From: Paractinoplanes abujensis
GTDB lineage: Bacteria; Actinomycetota; Actinomycetes; Mycobacteriales; Micromonosporaceae
Length of the DNA stretch: 64,000 nucleotides
Reading direction: 5' to 3'
NCBI RefSeq assembly: GCF_014204895.1
Contig: NZ_JACHMF010000001.1
Coordinates: 8,618,001-8,682,000 of the forward strand
Under the pieces are notes generated by a model. The model did not search any database. It saw only the letters and a list, made by a program, of their open reading frames with translations, and was not told the origin of the DNA. Each line of letters opens with the position of its first letter. Within the stretch, counting starts at the first letter, position 1. Shown piece by piece: positions 24,572 to 33,350 of this stretch. A program made the position numbers and the translations under genes.

Positions 24572-26344
24572 CTAGATTCCTTTGTCCTGCAACCACATCT
24601 CCAGCAGGGCGAGCTGCCACAGCTGGTTCGCGCCGAGCGTCGTGCGGGGCGTGTTGGGGTCGGCCAGCAGGGAGTCGACGTACTCCGGCCGGAACAACCC
24701 CCGGTCGCGCGCGGCTTGCGCCGACAGCGCGTCGCGGACCTTGTCGAGCATCGGGCCCTCGAGGTGCCGGATGCCCGGAACCGGGAAATATCCCTTGGTC
24801 CGGTCGATCACCTCGTCGGGCACGACCCCGCGGGCCGCCTCCTTGAGAACCCCCTTGCCACCGTGCGCCAGTTTCAGAGCCGGCGGGCAGGCCGCGGCCA
24901 GTTCCACCAACTCGTGATCGAGGAACGGTACGCGAGCCTCCAGGCCCCACGCCATAGTCATGTTGTCGACCCGTTTGACCGGATCGTCGACCAGCATCAC
25001 CTGCGAGTCGAGCCGCAGGGCGGCGTCGACCGCGGTCTCGGCGCCGGGCCGGCCGAAGCTCGCGGCGACGAACTCCCGGCTGACATCCGTCTCGACCAGC
25101 CACTCCGGGTTGAGCTGCTGGGCGAGCCGGCTGTGCGGGCGGTCGAAGAACTCCTTCGCGTACGCGTCCACGGCCTCGGCGTAGGGCACGTTCGCGAGTG
25201 GCGGATACCAGCTGTAGCCGGCCAGGATCTCGTCCGCGCCCTGACCCGATTGTACGACCTTGACCGCCTTCGACACGTCCTCGCTGAGCAGGTTGAAGGC
25301 GATGCAGTCGTGCGACACCATCGGCTCGCTCATCGCCGCCACCGTACGGTCGACGGCGGGCAGGAACCTGTCCTTCCCGATCCGGATCTGGTGATGCGTG
25401 GTGTCGAACTGTTTGGCCACGATGTCCGAATAGGCGAACTCGTCGCCCTGCTCGCCGCCGCCCGACTCGAACCCGATGCTGAACGTGGTGAGCCCGCGCT
25501 GCCCCTGCTCGGCCAGCAGCGCCACGATGTAGCTGGAGTCGATGCCGCCCGAGAGCAGCACGCCCACCGGCACGTCGGCCACCATGCGCCGCTCGACGGC
25601 CAGCTTGAGCTTCTCGTGGATGAGCTCGGGCCATTCGGCGTCGGCGATGTCGGGCCGCCGGGTGTGCGAGGCCTCCCAGTAGACGTGCTCGGTCGAGGTG
25701 CCGTCGGTCCGGATGATCCGTACGGTGGCCGGGGGCAGCTTCCGGACACCGCTGACGATGGTCCGCGGCGCGGGCACGACCGAGTGGAACGTCATGTAGT
25801 GCTGCAGGGCGACCCGGTCGATCGACTTGTCGACGTCGCCCGCGGCCAGCAGAGCGGGCAGCGTCGAGGCGAAGCGCAGGCGGCCCGGCGTCTCGGCCAG
25901 GTAGAGCGGCTTGATGCCGAGCCGGTCACGGGCCAGCATGACCGTGCCGGTGCCGTGCTCGACGATCGCGAAGGCGAACATGCCGAGGAAGTGCTGCACG
26001 CAGTCGGCGCCCCAGCGGTGGTACGCCTTGATGATGACTTCGGTATCGGACGTGGAGAAGAACGTGTAGCCGTGCCCGCGGAGCTCCTCGCGCAACTGCT
26101 GATAGTTGTAGATGCAGCCGTTGAACACCAGGGAGAGGCCCAGCTCCTCGTCGATCATCGGCTGGTGCCCGGCCTCGGACAGGTCGATGATCTTCAGGCG
26201 GCGGTGGCCGAGCGCGACCGGGCCGCGCGCCCAGAGGCCCTCACCGTCCGGACCGCGCGACTCCAGGCACGGCAACATCCGGCGGACCGCTTCCGGATCC
26301 GCCAGGTGCCCGTCGTGCCGCAGTTCGCCCGCGATTCCGCACAT
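24572..26344 (-). CDS. AsnB-like glutamine amidotransferase, N-acetylglutaminylglutamine amidotransferase type
   Basis: 590 residues, the usual length of the family. The class II glutaminase domain starts MCGIAGEL (Cys2 nucleophile), with SRGPDGEGLWARG and VFNGCIYNYQQLREEL. The synthetase domain has the PP-loop VLLSGGIDSSYIVALLAEQG. Passages such as GHRRLKIIDLSEAGHQPM and SVVPAPRTIVSGVRKLPPAT fit, from memory, the trio-amidotransferase branch that amidates the dipeptide N-acetylglutaminylglutamine, better than generic AsnB. A strong AGGGAGG precedes the start. It lies between the ligase fusion upstream and the S9 peptidase downstream. Confidence 0.88.
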   Translation of the reverse strand: MCGIAGELRHDGHLADPEAVRRMLPCLESRGPDGEGLWARGPVALGHRRLKIIDLSEAGHQPMIDEELGLSLVFNGCIYNYQQLREELRGHGYTFFSTSDTEVIIKAYHRWGADCVQHFLGMFAFAIVEHGTGTVMLARDRLGIKPLYLAETPGRLRFASTLPALLAAGDVDKSIDRVALQHYMTFHSVVPAPRTIVSGVRKLPPATVRIIRTDGTSTEHVYWEASHTRRPDIADAEWPELIHEKLKLAVERRMVADVPVGVLLSGGIDSSYIVALLAEQGQRGLTTFSIGFESGGGEQGDEFAYSDIVAKQFDTTHHQIRIGKDRFLPAVDRTVAAMSEPMVSHDCIAFNLLSEDVSKAVKVVQSGQGADEILAGYSWYPPLANVPYAEAVDAYAKEFFDRPHSRLAQQLNPEWLVETDVSREFVAASFGRPGAETAVDAALRLDSQVMLVDDPVKRVDNMTMAWGLEARVPFLDHELVELAAACPPALKLAHGGKGVLKEAARGVVPDEVIDRTKGYFPVPGIRHLEGPMLDKVRDALSAQAARDRGLFRPEYVDSLLADPNTPRTTLGANQLWQLALLEMWLQDKGI

Positions 26345-26402
26345 GATTGTTGAACCTCCCTGTTGTCGATTTCGATCAGGTGAAGCCGCCGTAACGGGCG
26401 CG

Positions 26403-28982
26403 TCACCCCAGCAACCAGGTGTCCTTCGAGCCGCCGCCGCGCGACGAGTTGACGATCATCGAGCCGGACGGGGCGACCCTGGTCAGGGCGGCCGGTGCGA
26501 CCACCGATTCGGTGCCTGTGAAGACGAAGGCGCGCAGGTCGACGTGCCGGGGCGCGAGCTGGTGACCGTCGAAGACCGGGTGTGTCGAGAGCTGGACGAC
26601 CTCCTGCGCCACCCACCGGTGCGGGGCGGTGCGGATCTGCCGTCGTACGGCGGAAAGGTCCTCCTCGGTCGCGTGCGGACCGATCACGATGCGGTCGCCG
26701 CCGTAACCGTCGACCGGCTTGCACACCAGCTGGTCGAGCCGGCCGAGCACCTCGTCGCGCTGCTCGGGAATGCCGCACAGGTAGGTCGGCACATCGGCCA
26801 GCAGCGGCTTCTCGCCCAGGTAGTACTCGATCAGCTTGGGCACGTAGGCGTAGACGGCCTTGTCGTCACCGATCCCGTTGCCCAGCGCGTTGGCCAGCAC
26901 CACGGTGTCGGCGTGGAGCGCGGTGATCAGGCTGGGGCCGAGCGGCATGCCGTCCGCGCCGGGGGAGTGCACGAGGCTGTCCTCGCCCATCCGCAGATAG
27001 ATCACGTCGACCGGGTAGCGCTTGCCGTCGCGCAGCCGGAACACCCGGCCGTCGTCGACGAACAGCTCGGTGCTGCGGACGACGGGCACGCCCATCTCCT
27101 CGGCCAGCATCCGGTGCTCGAACCAGGCCGAGTCGTCCGGGCCCTGGCTCAGCACCACGATCCGCGGGTCGTCGCCGGCCGCCGGGCGAGCCGACTCGGT
27201 CAGCGCGCGCAGCAGCATCTCCGGGGTCCGCTCGACCGGGATCAGGTTGTCGGGCAGCGGCAGTTCGGGCAGCACGGCGTGGGTCAGGCGGCGGTTCTGC
27301 ATGGCGTACGCGATGCCCGAAGGCACCCGCAGGTTGTCCTCGAGCACGCACCATTGCCCGTCCGCGTCGCGCACCAGGTCGACGCCGGCCACCTGCGCCC
27401 GTACGCCCGCGTGGTCGACCAGGGCGCCGCTGGGCCGCAGCTCGGGCGAGCCGTCGATCACCCACTCGGGCATGACGCCGTCCCGCACGACCTGCCGCTC
27501 GCCGTACACGTCGGAGATGAACAGGTCGAGCGCGCGCACCCGCTGCACCAGCCCGACCCGCAGCGCGGCCCAGTCGCCGGCGGGCACGATCCGTGGCACC
27601 AGGTCGAACGGGAACAGGCGGGTGGCGGCCTCCCCGGCCACGCTGAAGGTGATGCCCCGCTGACGCTGCTCGTCGTCCCGCGCGTCCTCGCGGCGGCGCA
27701 GACCGCCCGAGCCGAGCGCCGTGAGGACATTCATGATTCCCCCGTACGACTCGTCGGCCTCGCCGCCCGGGAAGGCCTCGTCGCCGGCCTTGGCGTACGG
27801 GAACAGGCCGGCCGGCACCGACTGGCCCTCGGGCCCGATGCCGGTGGCGCCGCCCCGGGTGTCCGCCACCAGCAGGTCGACCACGTCGGAGATCCGGCCC
27901 CGGCGGGTCATGGCCCGGCGTTGCCGCGCGGCCGAGCTGCCCCGGCTCAACGCCCGCACCGACAGGTCGAACACCTGGTCCCAGTCGCCCAGCTCCTCCA
28001 GCTGCGGACGCAGGTCGCCGACCAGCCGCTCCACGGCGACCGGGGCCGGCATCGGCTCGGGCGCGCCACGCACCAGGTCCAGCAGGTCGCCCTCCAGCCC
28101 GGACCGTGCGGCCCGCCACATCGCGGCGCGGTGCAGCGGCGGCTTGGACGGTGTGAACGGGCGGCCGGCCCGGTAGTCCTGCTGGGCCCGCCGCACCAGC
28201 CCGCGGAACAGGCCGGCCAGCAGCACGACCGTGTCGACGTCGGGGCTGGAATCGGTGACCCGCAGCTCGACCGTGGGCACGTGGGCCGACGGGCGGACGT
28301 CGAAATAGACCATCTTGGGGTCGGTGATGGTGCCCGAGGCCAGCAGGTCGGCCACGAGCTCGTCGTAGTCGGCGGCGCTGTTGAGCACGCCGGGGTCGCC
28401 CGCGGTGGGCCAGCGCAGCCAGACCAGCGACCGCACGCTGGCGTAACCCGAGTCCTCACCCATCCAGTACGGGGAACTGGTGCTCAGCGCGAGCAGGGTG
28501 GGCAGCGCCGACGCGACCCGCTGGGCGACGGCGACGGCCTCGTCCCGATCGGGCACCCCGACGTGCACCTGGGCGCCGCAGATCAACTGCTCGCGGGCCA
28601 GCAGCTGATAGTCGTCGAGCATCCGCCGGTAGCGCGAGGTGGGCGTCACGGGGAGTGACTCCAGATCGACCAGCGGAACGGTGCCCGCGGCGACCAGACC
28701 CAGGCCCAGCGACTCGGCCACCGTGATCGCCGTGCGCCGGCGCTCGACGATCGCGTCGCGCAGACCGTCAAGCGTGACGGCCACCGGCGTGTTCGTCTCG
28801 ACCACCGAGCGGTGCAGCTCGGCCGAGAAGTGCTCGGGGTTGAGCTGGTCGAGGATCTCCTGCGCCCGCGGGACGAGTTCCCTGGTCACGAGGTCGACGA
28901 CATGCAATTCCTCCTCGGCGCCGAGGTCGAGACCGTCATTGCTCGTCGTGTTGCCCGACGTGACGCTCAGAGACTCCGTCAT
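26403..28982 (-). CDS. GCS2-type carboxylate-amine ligase fused to circularly permuted ATP-grasp (type 2)
   Basis: 859 residues from ATG 28982 after GGAAGGGCGG. Residues about 20-380 form a glutamate-cysteine ligase 2/YbdK-like domain (DLGAEEELHVVDLVTRELVP; ICGAQVHVGVPD; FDVRPSAHVPTVELRVTDS). Residues about 400-859 form a circularly permuted ATP-grasp domain (VLEDNLRVPSGIAYAMQNRR; YLRMGEDSLVHSPGADG; LVCKPVDGYGGDRIVIG; IVNSSRGGGSKDTWLLG). Both halves form amide bonds using ATP, so one polypeptide can make two successive peptide bonds. It heads the operon with the AsnB-like amidotransferase, 58 bp apart, so a small amidated peptide is the likely product. Confidence 0.9.
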   Translation of the reverse strand: MTESLSVTSGNTTSNDGLDLGAEEELHVVDLVTRELVPRAQEILDQLNPEHFSAELHRSVVETNTPVAVTLDGLRDAIVERRRTAITVAESLGLGLVAAGTVPLVDLESLPVTPTSRYRRMLDDYQLLAREQLICGAQVHVGVPDRDEAVAVAQRVASALPTLLALSTSSPYWMGEDSGYASVRSLVWLRWPTAGDPGVLNSAADYDELVADLLASGTITDPKMVYFDVRPSAHVPTVELRVTDSSPDVDTVVLLAGLFRGLVRRAQQDYRAGRPFTPSKPPLHRAAMWRAARSGLEGDLLDLVRGAPEPMPAPVAVERLVGDLRPQLEELGDWDQVFDLSVRALSRGSSAARQRRAMTRRGRISDVVDLLVADTRGGATGIGPEGQSVPAGLFPYAKAGDEAFPGGEADESYGGIMNVLTALGSGGLRRREDARDDEQRQRGITFSVAGEAATRLFPFDLVPRIVPAGDWAALRVGLVQRVRALDLFISDVYGERQVVRDGVMPEWVIDGSPELRPSGALVDHAGVRAQVAGVDLVRDADGQWCVLEDNLRVPSGIAYAMQNRRLTHAVLPELPLPDNLIPVERTPEMLLRALTESARPAAGDDPRIVVLSQGPDDSAWFEHRMLAEEMGVPVVRSTELFVDDGRVFRLRDGKRYPVDVIYLRMGEDSLVHSPGADGMPLGPSLITALHADTVVLANALGNGIGDDKAVYAYVPKLIEYYLGEKPLLADVPTYLCGIPEQRDEVLGRLDQLVCKPVDGYGGDRIVIGPHATEEDLSAVRRQIRTAPHRWVAQEVVQLSTHPVFDGHQLAPRHVDLRAFVFTGTESVVAPAALTRVAPSGSMIVNSSRGGGSKDTWLLG

Positions 28983-29167
28983 GGGACCGCCCTTCCTATG
29001 GCCCGAACTCCTGCCTGGTCGGAGCCTTGCCATCACATGTGCCGATCCTGTTCCGTGCCCGTTTCGGCCTGGAGGCATGCATGACTGTGACGACATGGCA
29101 GGCGGTGCCCGGCGTCGGTGCGCACACCCTGTAACCTCGGGCCGAACTCTCACCGGGAGGTAGTTTG

Positions 29168-30238
29168 ATGAGCAATGTCGTCGTGGTGACCGGATCGGCC
29201 GGCCTGATCGGCTCCGAGTCGGTGCGGCACTTCGCCGCCCTCGGCATGGACGTCGTCGGCATCGACAACGACATGCGCAGCTACTTCTTCGGCAAGGACG
29301 GGTCCACCCGGTGGAACCTGGACCGCCTGACCAAAGAGGTCGGCGACCGGTACACCCACCACGAGATCGACATCCGCGACCGCGACGGCCTGGCCGCCCT
29401 GTTCGCCAAGCTCGGCAAGAACATCGGCCTGGTCATCCACGCCGCCGCGCAGCCGTCGCACGACTGGGCGGCCAAGGAGCCGTTCACCGACTTCGACGTC
29501 AACGCGGTCGGCACGCTCAACATGCTCGAGGCGACCCGGCAGCACGCGCCCACCGCCCCGTTCATCTTCACGTCGACCAACAAGGTCTACGGCGACACCC
29601 CCAACCGGCTCCCGCTGATCGAGCAAGAGACGCGTTACGAGCTGCCCGAGGGCCACCAGTGGCACGGCGGCATCGACGAACAGATGTCGATCGACCAGAC
29701 CCTGCATTCGGTGTTCGGCGCGTCCAAGGTGGCGGCGGACGTGCTGACCCAGGAGTACGGCCGGTACTTCGACATGCCGACGGCGGTGTTCCGCGGGGGC
29801 ACACTGACCGGTCCGGGCCACTCGGCGGCCGAACTGCACGGCTTCCTGGCGTACGTGATGCGCTGCGTGATGGAGCAGCGGCTGTACCACATCTACGGGT
29901 ACAAGGGGAAAATGGTGCGCGACGCCATCCACTCCCACGACCTGGTGTCGGCGTTCGAGGCGTTCTACCGGGCCCCGCGCATCGCCGAGGTCTACAACAT
30001 GGGCGGCGGCCGGTTCTCCAACTGCAGCCACATCGAGGCCTTCGCGATCGCTTCGGAGATCACCGGTCTCGAGGCTCGCACCGACTACGTCGACCAGGCC
30101 CGCACCGGCGACCACCAGTGGTGGATCAGCAGCACGGCCCGCTTCGAGCAGCACTACCCGGACTGGAAGCTGACCTACGACGTGCCGGCCATCCTGCGCG
30201 AGATGTACGAGGCGAATCAGGACGTCTGGAAGCCCTGA
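29168..30238 (+). CDS. CDP-paratose 2-epimerase-like NAD-dependent epimerase
   Basis: 356 residues from ATG 29168, 7 bp after GGAGG. The Rossmann motif is [18 protein letters not shown] (GxxGxxG). [12 protein letters not shown] replaces the usual Tyr of YxxxK with Phe, as I recall for this subgroup. Later signatures [37 protein letters not shown] and [15 protein letters not shown] are characteristic of tyvelose/paratose epimerase relatives. It should modify a CDP- or similar nucleotide sugar for surface glycans. It is divergent from the ligase operon; the 185-bp gap shows no clear operator. Confidence 0.85.
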   Translation: MSNVVVVTGSAGLIGSESVRHFAALGMDVVGIDNDMRSYFFGKDGSTRWNLDRLTKEVGDRYTHHEIDIRDRDGLAALFAKLGKNIGLVIHAAAQPSHDWAAKEPFTDFDVNAVGTLNMLEATRQHAPTAPFIFTSTNKVYGDTPNRLPLIEQETRYELPEGHQWHGGIDEQMSIDQTLHSVFGASKVAADVLTQEYGRYFDMPTAVFRGGTLTGPGHSAAELHGFLAYVMRCVMEQRLYHIYGYKGKMVRDAIHSHDLVSAFEAFYRAPRIAEVYNMGGGRFSNCSHIEAFAIASEITGLEARTDYVDQARTGDHQWWISSTARFEQHYPDWKLTYDVPAILREMYEANQDVWKP

Positions 30239-30305
30239 TCCCCACGTGCCTGGGAAGGTCCGGGCAAGTCGCTGTGCCTTGCCTGAGGGTGAGAGCGTCG
30301 TAACA

Positions 30306-30319
30306 ACGGGTTAACCCGT
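30306..30319. promoter_or_regulatory. Perfect 14-bp palindrome upstream of the bicarbonate transporter
   Basis: ACGGGTTAACCCGT is fully self-complementary, ends 18 bp before the ATG at 30338, and has an AT centre unusual for this sequence. It is a candidate operator or start-site element; no local regulator gene is obvious. Confidence 0.45.
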
Positions 30320-30337
30320 GCTCGGTACATTTCCGGA

Positions 30338-32458
30338 ATGTCCGTCTTGAAGGCATTAAGACACGACGTCCCGGCCTCGATCGTCGTCTTCCTGATCGCG
30401 ATCCCGCTCTCGCTCGGCATCGCCGCCGCCTCCGGCGCGCCGCTGATGGCCGGCCTCATCGCCGCGGTCGTCGGCGGCGTGGTCGTGGGTCTGCTCGGTG
30501 GGGCGCCGCTGCAGGTCAGCGGGCCCGCCGCCGGGCTCACCGTGATCGTCGCCGGCACCATCGCCCAGTACGGTTTCGCCGCCACCGCCGCCATCGTGGC
30601 GCTCGCCGGCGGCGTCCAGATCCTGCTCGGCCTGGCCCGCCTGGGCCGGGCCGCGCTCGCCCTCTCACCCGCCGTGGTGCACGGCATGCTGGCCGGCATC
30701 GGGCTGGTCATCGCGCTCAGCCAGGTCCACGTGCTGCTGGGCGGGGACGCCCAAAGCGACGCCGGGCAGAACCTGCGTGACCTGCCCGCGCAGATCGCCG
30801 GCAGCCACGGCCACTCGACACTGCTGGGCCTGCTGACCATCGGCGTCCTGCTGCTCTGGCCGCGCCTGGTCAAGACGTCGCTGCTGCCCGCCGCCCTGGC
30901 CGCGGTCGTGATCGCCACCGGCGCGGCCGCGGTGATGGGCTCGGACGCCAAACGGGTCGACCTGCCCGACTCGCCCCTGGCCGAGATCATGCTCCCGCGG
31001 TGGCCCGACGCCGGGCCCGGTCAGATCGCGGTCGCAGTGCTGACCATCGCCCTGGTCGCCAGCATCGAATCGCTGCTGTCGGCGGTGGCCGTCGACCGCA
31101 TGCACGACGGCCCGCGGGCCGACCTCAACCGGGAACTGGTCGCCCAGGGCGCCGCCAACACGACCTCCGGCCTGCTCGGCGGCCTGCCGGTCACCGGCGT
31201 GATCGTCCGCAGTTCGACCAACGTCGCCGCCGGCGCCAGGACCCGGAACTCGGCGATCCTGCACGGCCTCTGGATCGCGCTGTTCGTGCTGCTCTGCGCG
31301 CCGCTGCTGGAGACGATCCCGATGGCCGCCCTGGCCGCGGTGCTCGTCGTGGTCGGGTTGCGGCTGATCAGCCTGGCCCAGATCCGCACCTACGCACGGC
31401 ATCGCGAACTTCCCACGTACGTGGTGACCGCCGTCGGGGTGGTGGCGACGGACCTGCTGACCGGCGTCGCGCTGGGGTTGGCGGCGGCCGTGCTGATGAT
31501 GCTGTGGCGGCTGGTCCGCTGCGAGATCCGCGTCGTGCCGGGCGGCGCCGGCGAGTGGACCGTGACGATCAGCGGCACCCTCGCCTTCGTGGGCTCCGGG
31601 CGGGTGGCGCGGGCGCTGGCCGGCATCCCCGAGGGCGGGACGGTGGCCGTGCACCTGCACCTGGACTACCTCGACCACGGCGCCTTCCAGGTGATCCAGG
31701 ACTGGCAGGAGGCGTACGAGAAAAGCGGCGGAACCGTCACGGTGCGCGAGACGCACGACGGGTGGTTCCAGCGGGCCACCAACGGCCGGCTCGGGGCGGG
31801 CAAAACCGCACCGCCGCGCCGCTTCGGGTCGTGGAGCCAGTGGCAGGACCGGGACCGGCAGCGGCGCGACGCCATGGAGGCCGGGATCCGCGAGTTCGAG
31901 CGCAGCGTGGCCCCCCTCGTACGGCCACACCTGGCCGGGCTGGCCCGCGACGGGCAGCAACCCGAGCAGCTGTTCATCACATGCGCCGACTCCCGGCTGG
32001 TGCCCAACCTGATCACGACGAGCGGGCCGGGCGACCTGTTCTGCCTGCGCAACGTGGGCAACATCGTTCCCCCGTACTCCTCGGCGGACGACTCGGTCGG
32101 GGCGGGCATCGAGTTCGCGGTCAACGTGCTCAAGGTCAGCACGATCACGGTGTGCGGACACTCCGGCTGCGGCGCGGTGCAGGCCCTGATGAAAGGCGTC
32201 ACGACGATGGACGGCGCGCTGGGCTCGTGGCTACGGCGATCGGGAACCGACTTCGCCGGATGCGACGGCGAGGAGCACTGCGTCACCGCCAACGTGGCGC
32301 AGCAACTGATCAACCTGCGCACGTATCCCGTGGTGCGCGAGGCCGAGGCGGCCGGGCGGCTGACGCTGACCGGGCTCTACTTCGACCTGGCCGAGGCCCG
32401 CATGTACACCGTCGACCCGGCGCGCCGGGTGCGGGAGCCGATCCCGGTGGAGGCCTGA
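30338..32458 (+). CDS. SulP-type bicarbonate transporter fused to beta-carbonic anhydrase
   Basis: 706 residues. The SulP membrane domain (about 1-400, 10-12 segments) starts with VPASIVVFLIAIPLSLGIAA and contains VSGPAAGLTVIV and the TM10 region. A STAS-like cytoplasmic stretch follows (about 400-470). The C-terminal beta-carbonic anhydrase (about 500-706) has zinc ligands Cys549 in TCADSRL, His608 and Cys611 in CGHSGCGA, with Asp551 and Arg553 as the conserved dyad. It would import HCO3- and equilibrate it with CO2 at the membrane. Fusions of this type are known in bacteria. The stop touches a 62-bp tandem repeat array. Confidence 0.92.
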   Translation: MSVLKALRHDVPASIVVFLIAIPLSLGIAAASGAPLMAGLIAAVVGGVVVGLLGGAPLQVSGPAAGLTVIVAGTIAQYGFAATAAIVALAGGVQILLGLARLGRAALALSPAVVHGMLAGIGLVIALSQVHVLLGGDAQSDAGQNLRDLPAQIAGSHGHSTLLGLLTIGVLLLWPRLVKTSLLPAALAAVVIATGAAAVMGSDAKRVDLPDSPLAEIMLPRWPDAGPGQIAVAVLTIALVASIESLLSAVAVDRMHDGPRADLNRELVAQGAANTTSGLLGGLPVTGVIVRSSTNVAAGARTRNSAILHGLWIALFVLLCAPLLETIPMAALAAVLVVVGLRLISLAQIRTYARHRELPTYVVTAVGVVATDLLTGVALGLAAAVLMMLWRLVRCEIRVVPGGAGEWTVTISGTLAFVGSGRVARALAGIPEGGTVAVHLHLDYLDHGAFQVIQDWQEAYEKSGGTVTVRETHDGWFQRATNGRLGAGKTAPPRRFGSWSQWQDRDRQRRDAMEAGIREFERSVAPLVRPHLAGLARDGQQPEQLFITCADSRLVPNLITTSGPGDLFCLRNVGNIVPPYSSADDSVGAGIEFAVNVLKVSTITVCGHSGCGAVQALMKGVTTMDGALGSWLRRSGTDFAGCDGEEHCVTANVAQQLINLRTYPVVREAEAAGRLTLTGLYFDLAEARMYTVDPARRVREPIPVEA

Positions 32459-32463
32459 AGCCT

Positions 32464-32626
32464 CGCCACGCCGGGGCCGCACAGGTTGTTCAGCGCGGCC
32501 CGCCTTGGTGGATGGTCTGGAGCTTCGCCACGCCGGGGCCGTGCAGGTTGTTCAGCGCGGCCCGGCTTGGTGGATGGTCTGGAGCTTCGCCACGCCCGGG
32601 CCGCGCAGGTCGTTCAGCGCGGCCCG
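32464..32626. repeat. 62-bp tandem repeat (2.6 copies) at the 3' end of a minus-strand gene
   Basis: Units start at 32464, 32526 and 32588 (CGCCACGCC...), the third ending near 32626. The third copy encodes the C-terminal residues LRGPGVAKLQTIHQAG and the stop (32552-32554) of the gene transcribed leftward; copies 1 and 2 lie mostly beyond that stop. The copies differ by only a few bases. Confidence 0.88.
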
Positions 32627-33190
32627 GCGCCCGGTGGCGGCCATGGCCAGCGCCTCCAACGGGCCCTCGACCAGGTCACCGTCGCCGCTGCTCCAGCCGG
32701 TGGCCGGGTCGGACAGGCGCAGTCCGTCGAGCCGGCCCGGTGGCACCAGGCCCGGGGCGGCGCCCGCGGAGACCAGATAGTCGAGCAGCAGGCGCCAATG
32801 CTCGGCCGGCACGTCGGCGGTCAGGCCGAGCGGGCGCGCGATGTCCCGCAGGTGCACGCAGGTCTCGGCGAACGGGCCCATCGGCCCGACCCGGGGCGGG
32901 TCCACATGGTCGCCGGCGTGCTCGCGGAGCAGGGCGATCAGCTCGGCCCGGGGCCGGCGCGCCAACCTCCGGGTGAAGTGGTCGACGGTCCGCGCGGTGT
33001 CGCCCCGATAGCGGATCGAGACCAGGAAGAACTGCCCGAAGGAAACCAGCATCGGCTGCACGAAATGCGCGGCCAGATCCCGTACGGTCCAGCCCTCGCA
33101 CAACGTCGGCGCGGCCCACTGCTCGTCGTCGAGGCCCTCGAGCAGGTCGGCGATCCGGCGCCGGTTCTCGGTGGTGAGTTCGTAGATCAC
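32552..33190 (-). CDS. Mycothiol-dependent maleylpyruvate isomerase-like (TIGR03083/DinB-fold) protein
   Basis: 212 residues from GTG 33190 (VIYELTTENRRRIADLL). DDEQWAAPTLCEGWTVRDLAAHF is the hallmark of the actinobacterial TIGR03083 group, with the His of AAHF and a later His in ETCVHLRDIARPL as candidate metal ligands. Such proteins have a DinB-like four-helix bundle and often use mycothiol. The real substrate is unknown. An alternative start at 33229 would arise inside the adjacent 47-bp repeat. It is third in the order NmrA-MarR-this gene on the minus strand. Confidence 0.82.
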   Translation of the reverse strand: MIYELTTENRRRIADLLEGLDDEQWAAPTLCEGWTVRDLAAHFVQPMLVSFGQFFLVSIRYRGDTARTVDHFTRRLARRPRAELIALLREHAGDHVDPPRVGPMGPFAETCVHLRDIARPLGLTADVPAEHWRLLLDYLVSAGAAPGLVPPGRLDGLRLSDPATGWSSGDGDLVEGPLEALAMAATGRRAALNDLRGPGVAKLQTIHQAGPR

Positions 33191-33350
33191 TGTTCGGCCC
33201 CGCCCGCCGGCGGACGTCTCGGAGATCACTGCTGGCCCCCGGCCCGGCGGCGGACGCCTTGGTCCTCGGAGATCACTGCTGGCCCCCGGCCCGGCGGCGG
33301 ACGCCTTGGTCCTCGGAGATCACTGCTGGCCTCCGGCCCGGCGGCGGACG
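33181..33350. repeat. 47-bp tandem repeat between two minus-strand genes
   Basis: Two full units (33221-33267, 33268-33314) are nearly identical. A third partial unit (33315-about 33350) and a degenerate first copy (33181-33220) flank them. The rightmost copy encodes the C-terminus RRRAGGQQ and stop of the MarR gene; the leftmost holds the GTG start of the next gene. Each unit repeats GTGATCTCCGAG, an unused potential start. Confidence 0.88.

Noticed and set aside
26112..28658. Long + strand frame opposite the AsnB and ligase fusion genes
   Set aside because: Antisense shadow caused by GC-rich codon bias; no start signal or recognisable domain, while the minus strand encodes complete enzymes.
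24572..28982. Secondary-metabolite (NRPS-like) cluster
   Set aside because: No carrier protein, adenylation or condensation domain is present; the ATP-grasp and AsnB-like genes fit a small peptide-amide pathway better.
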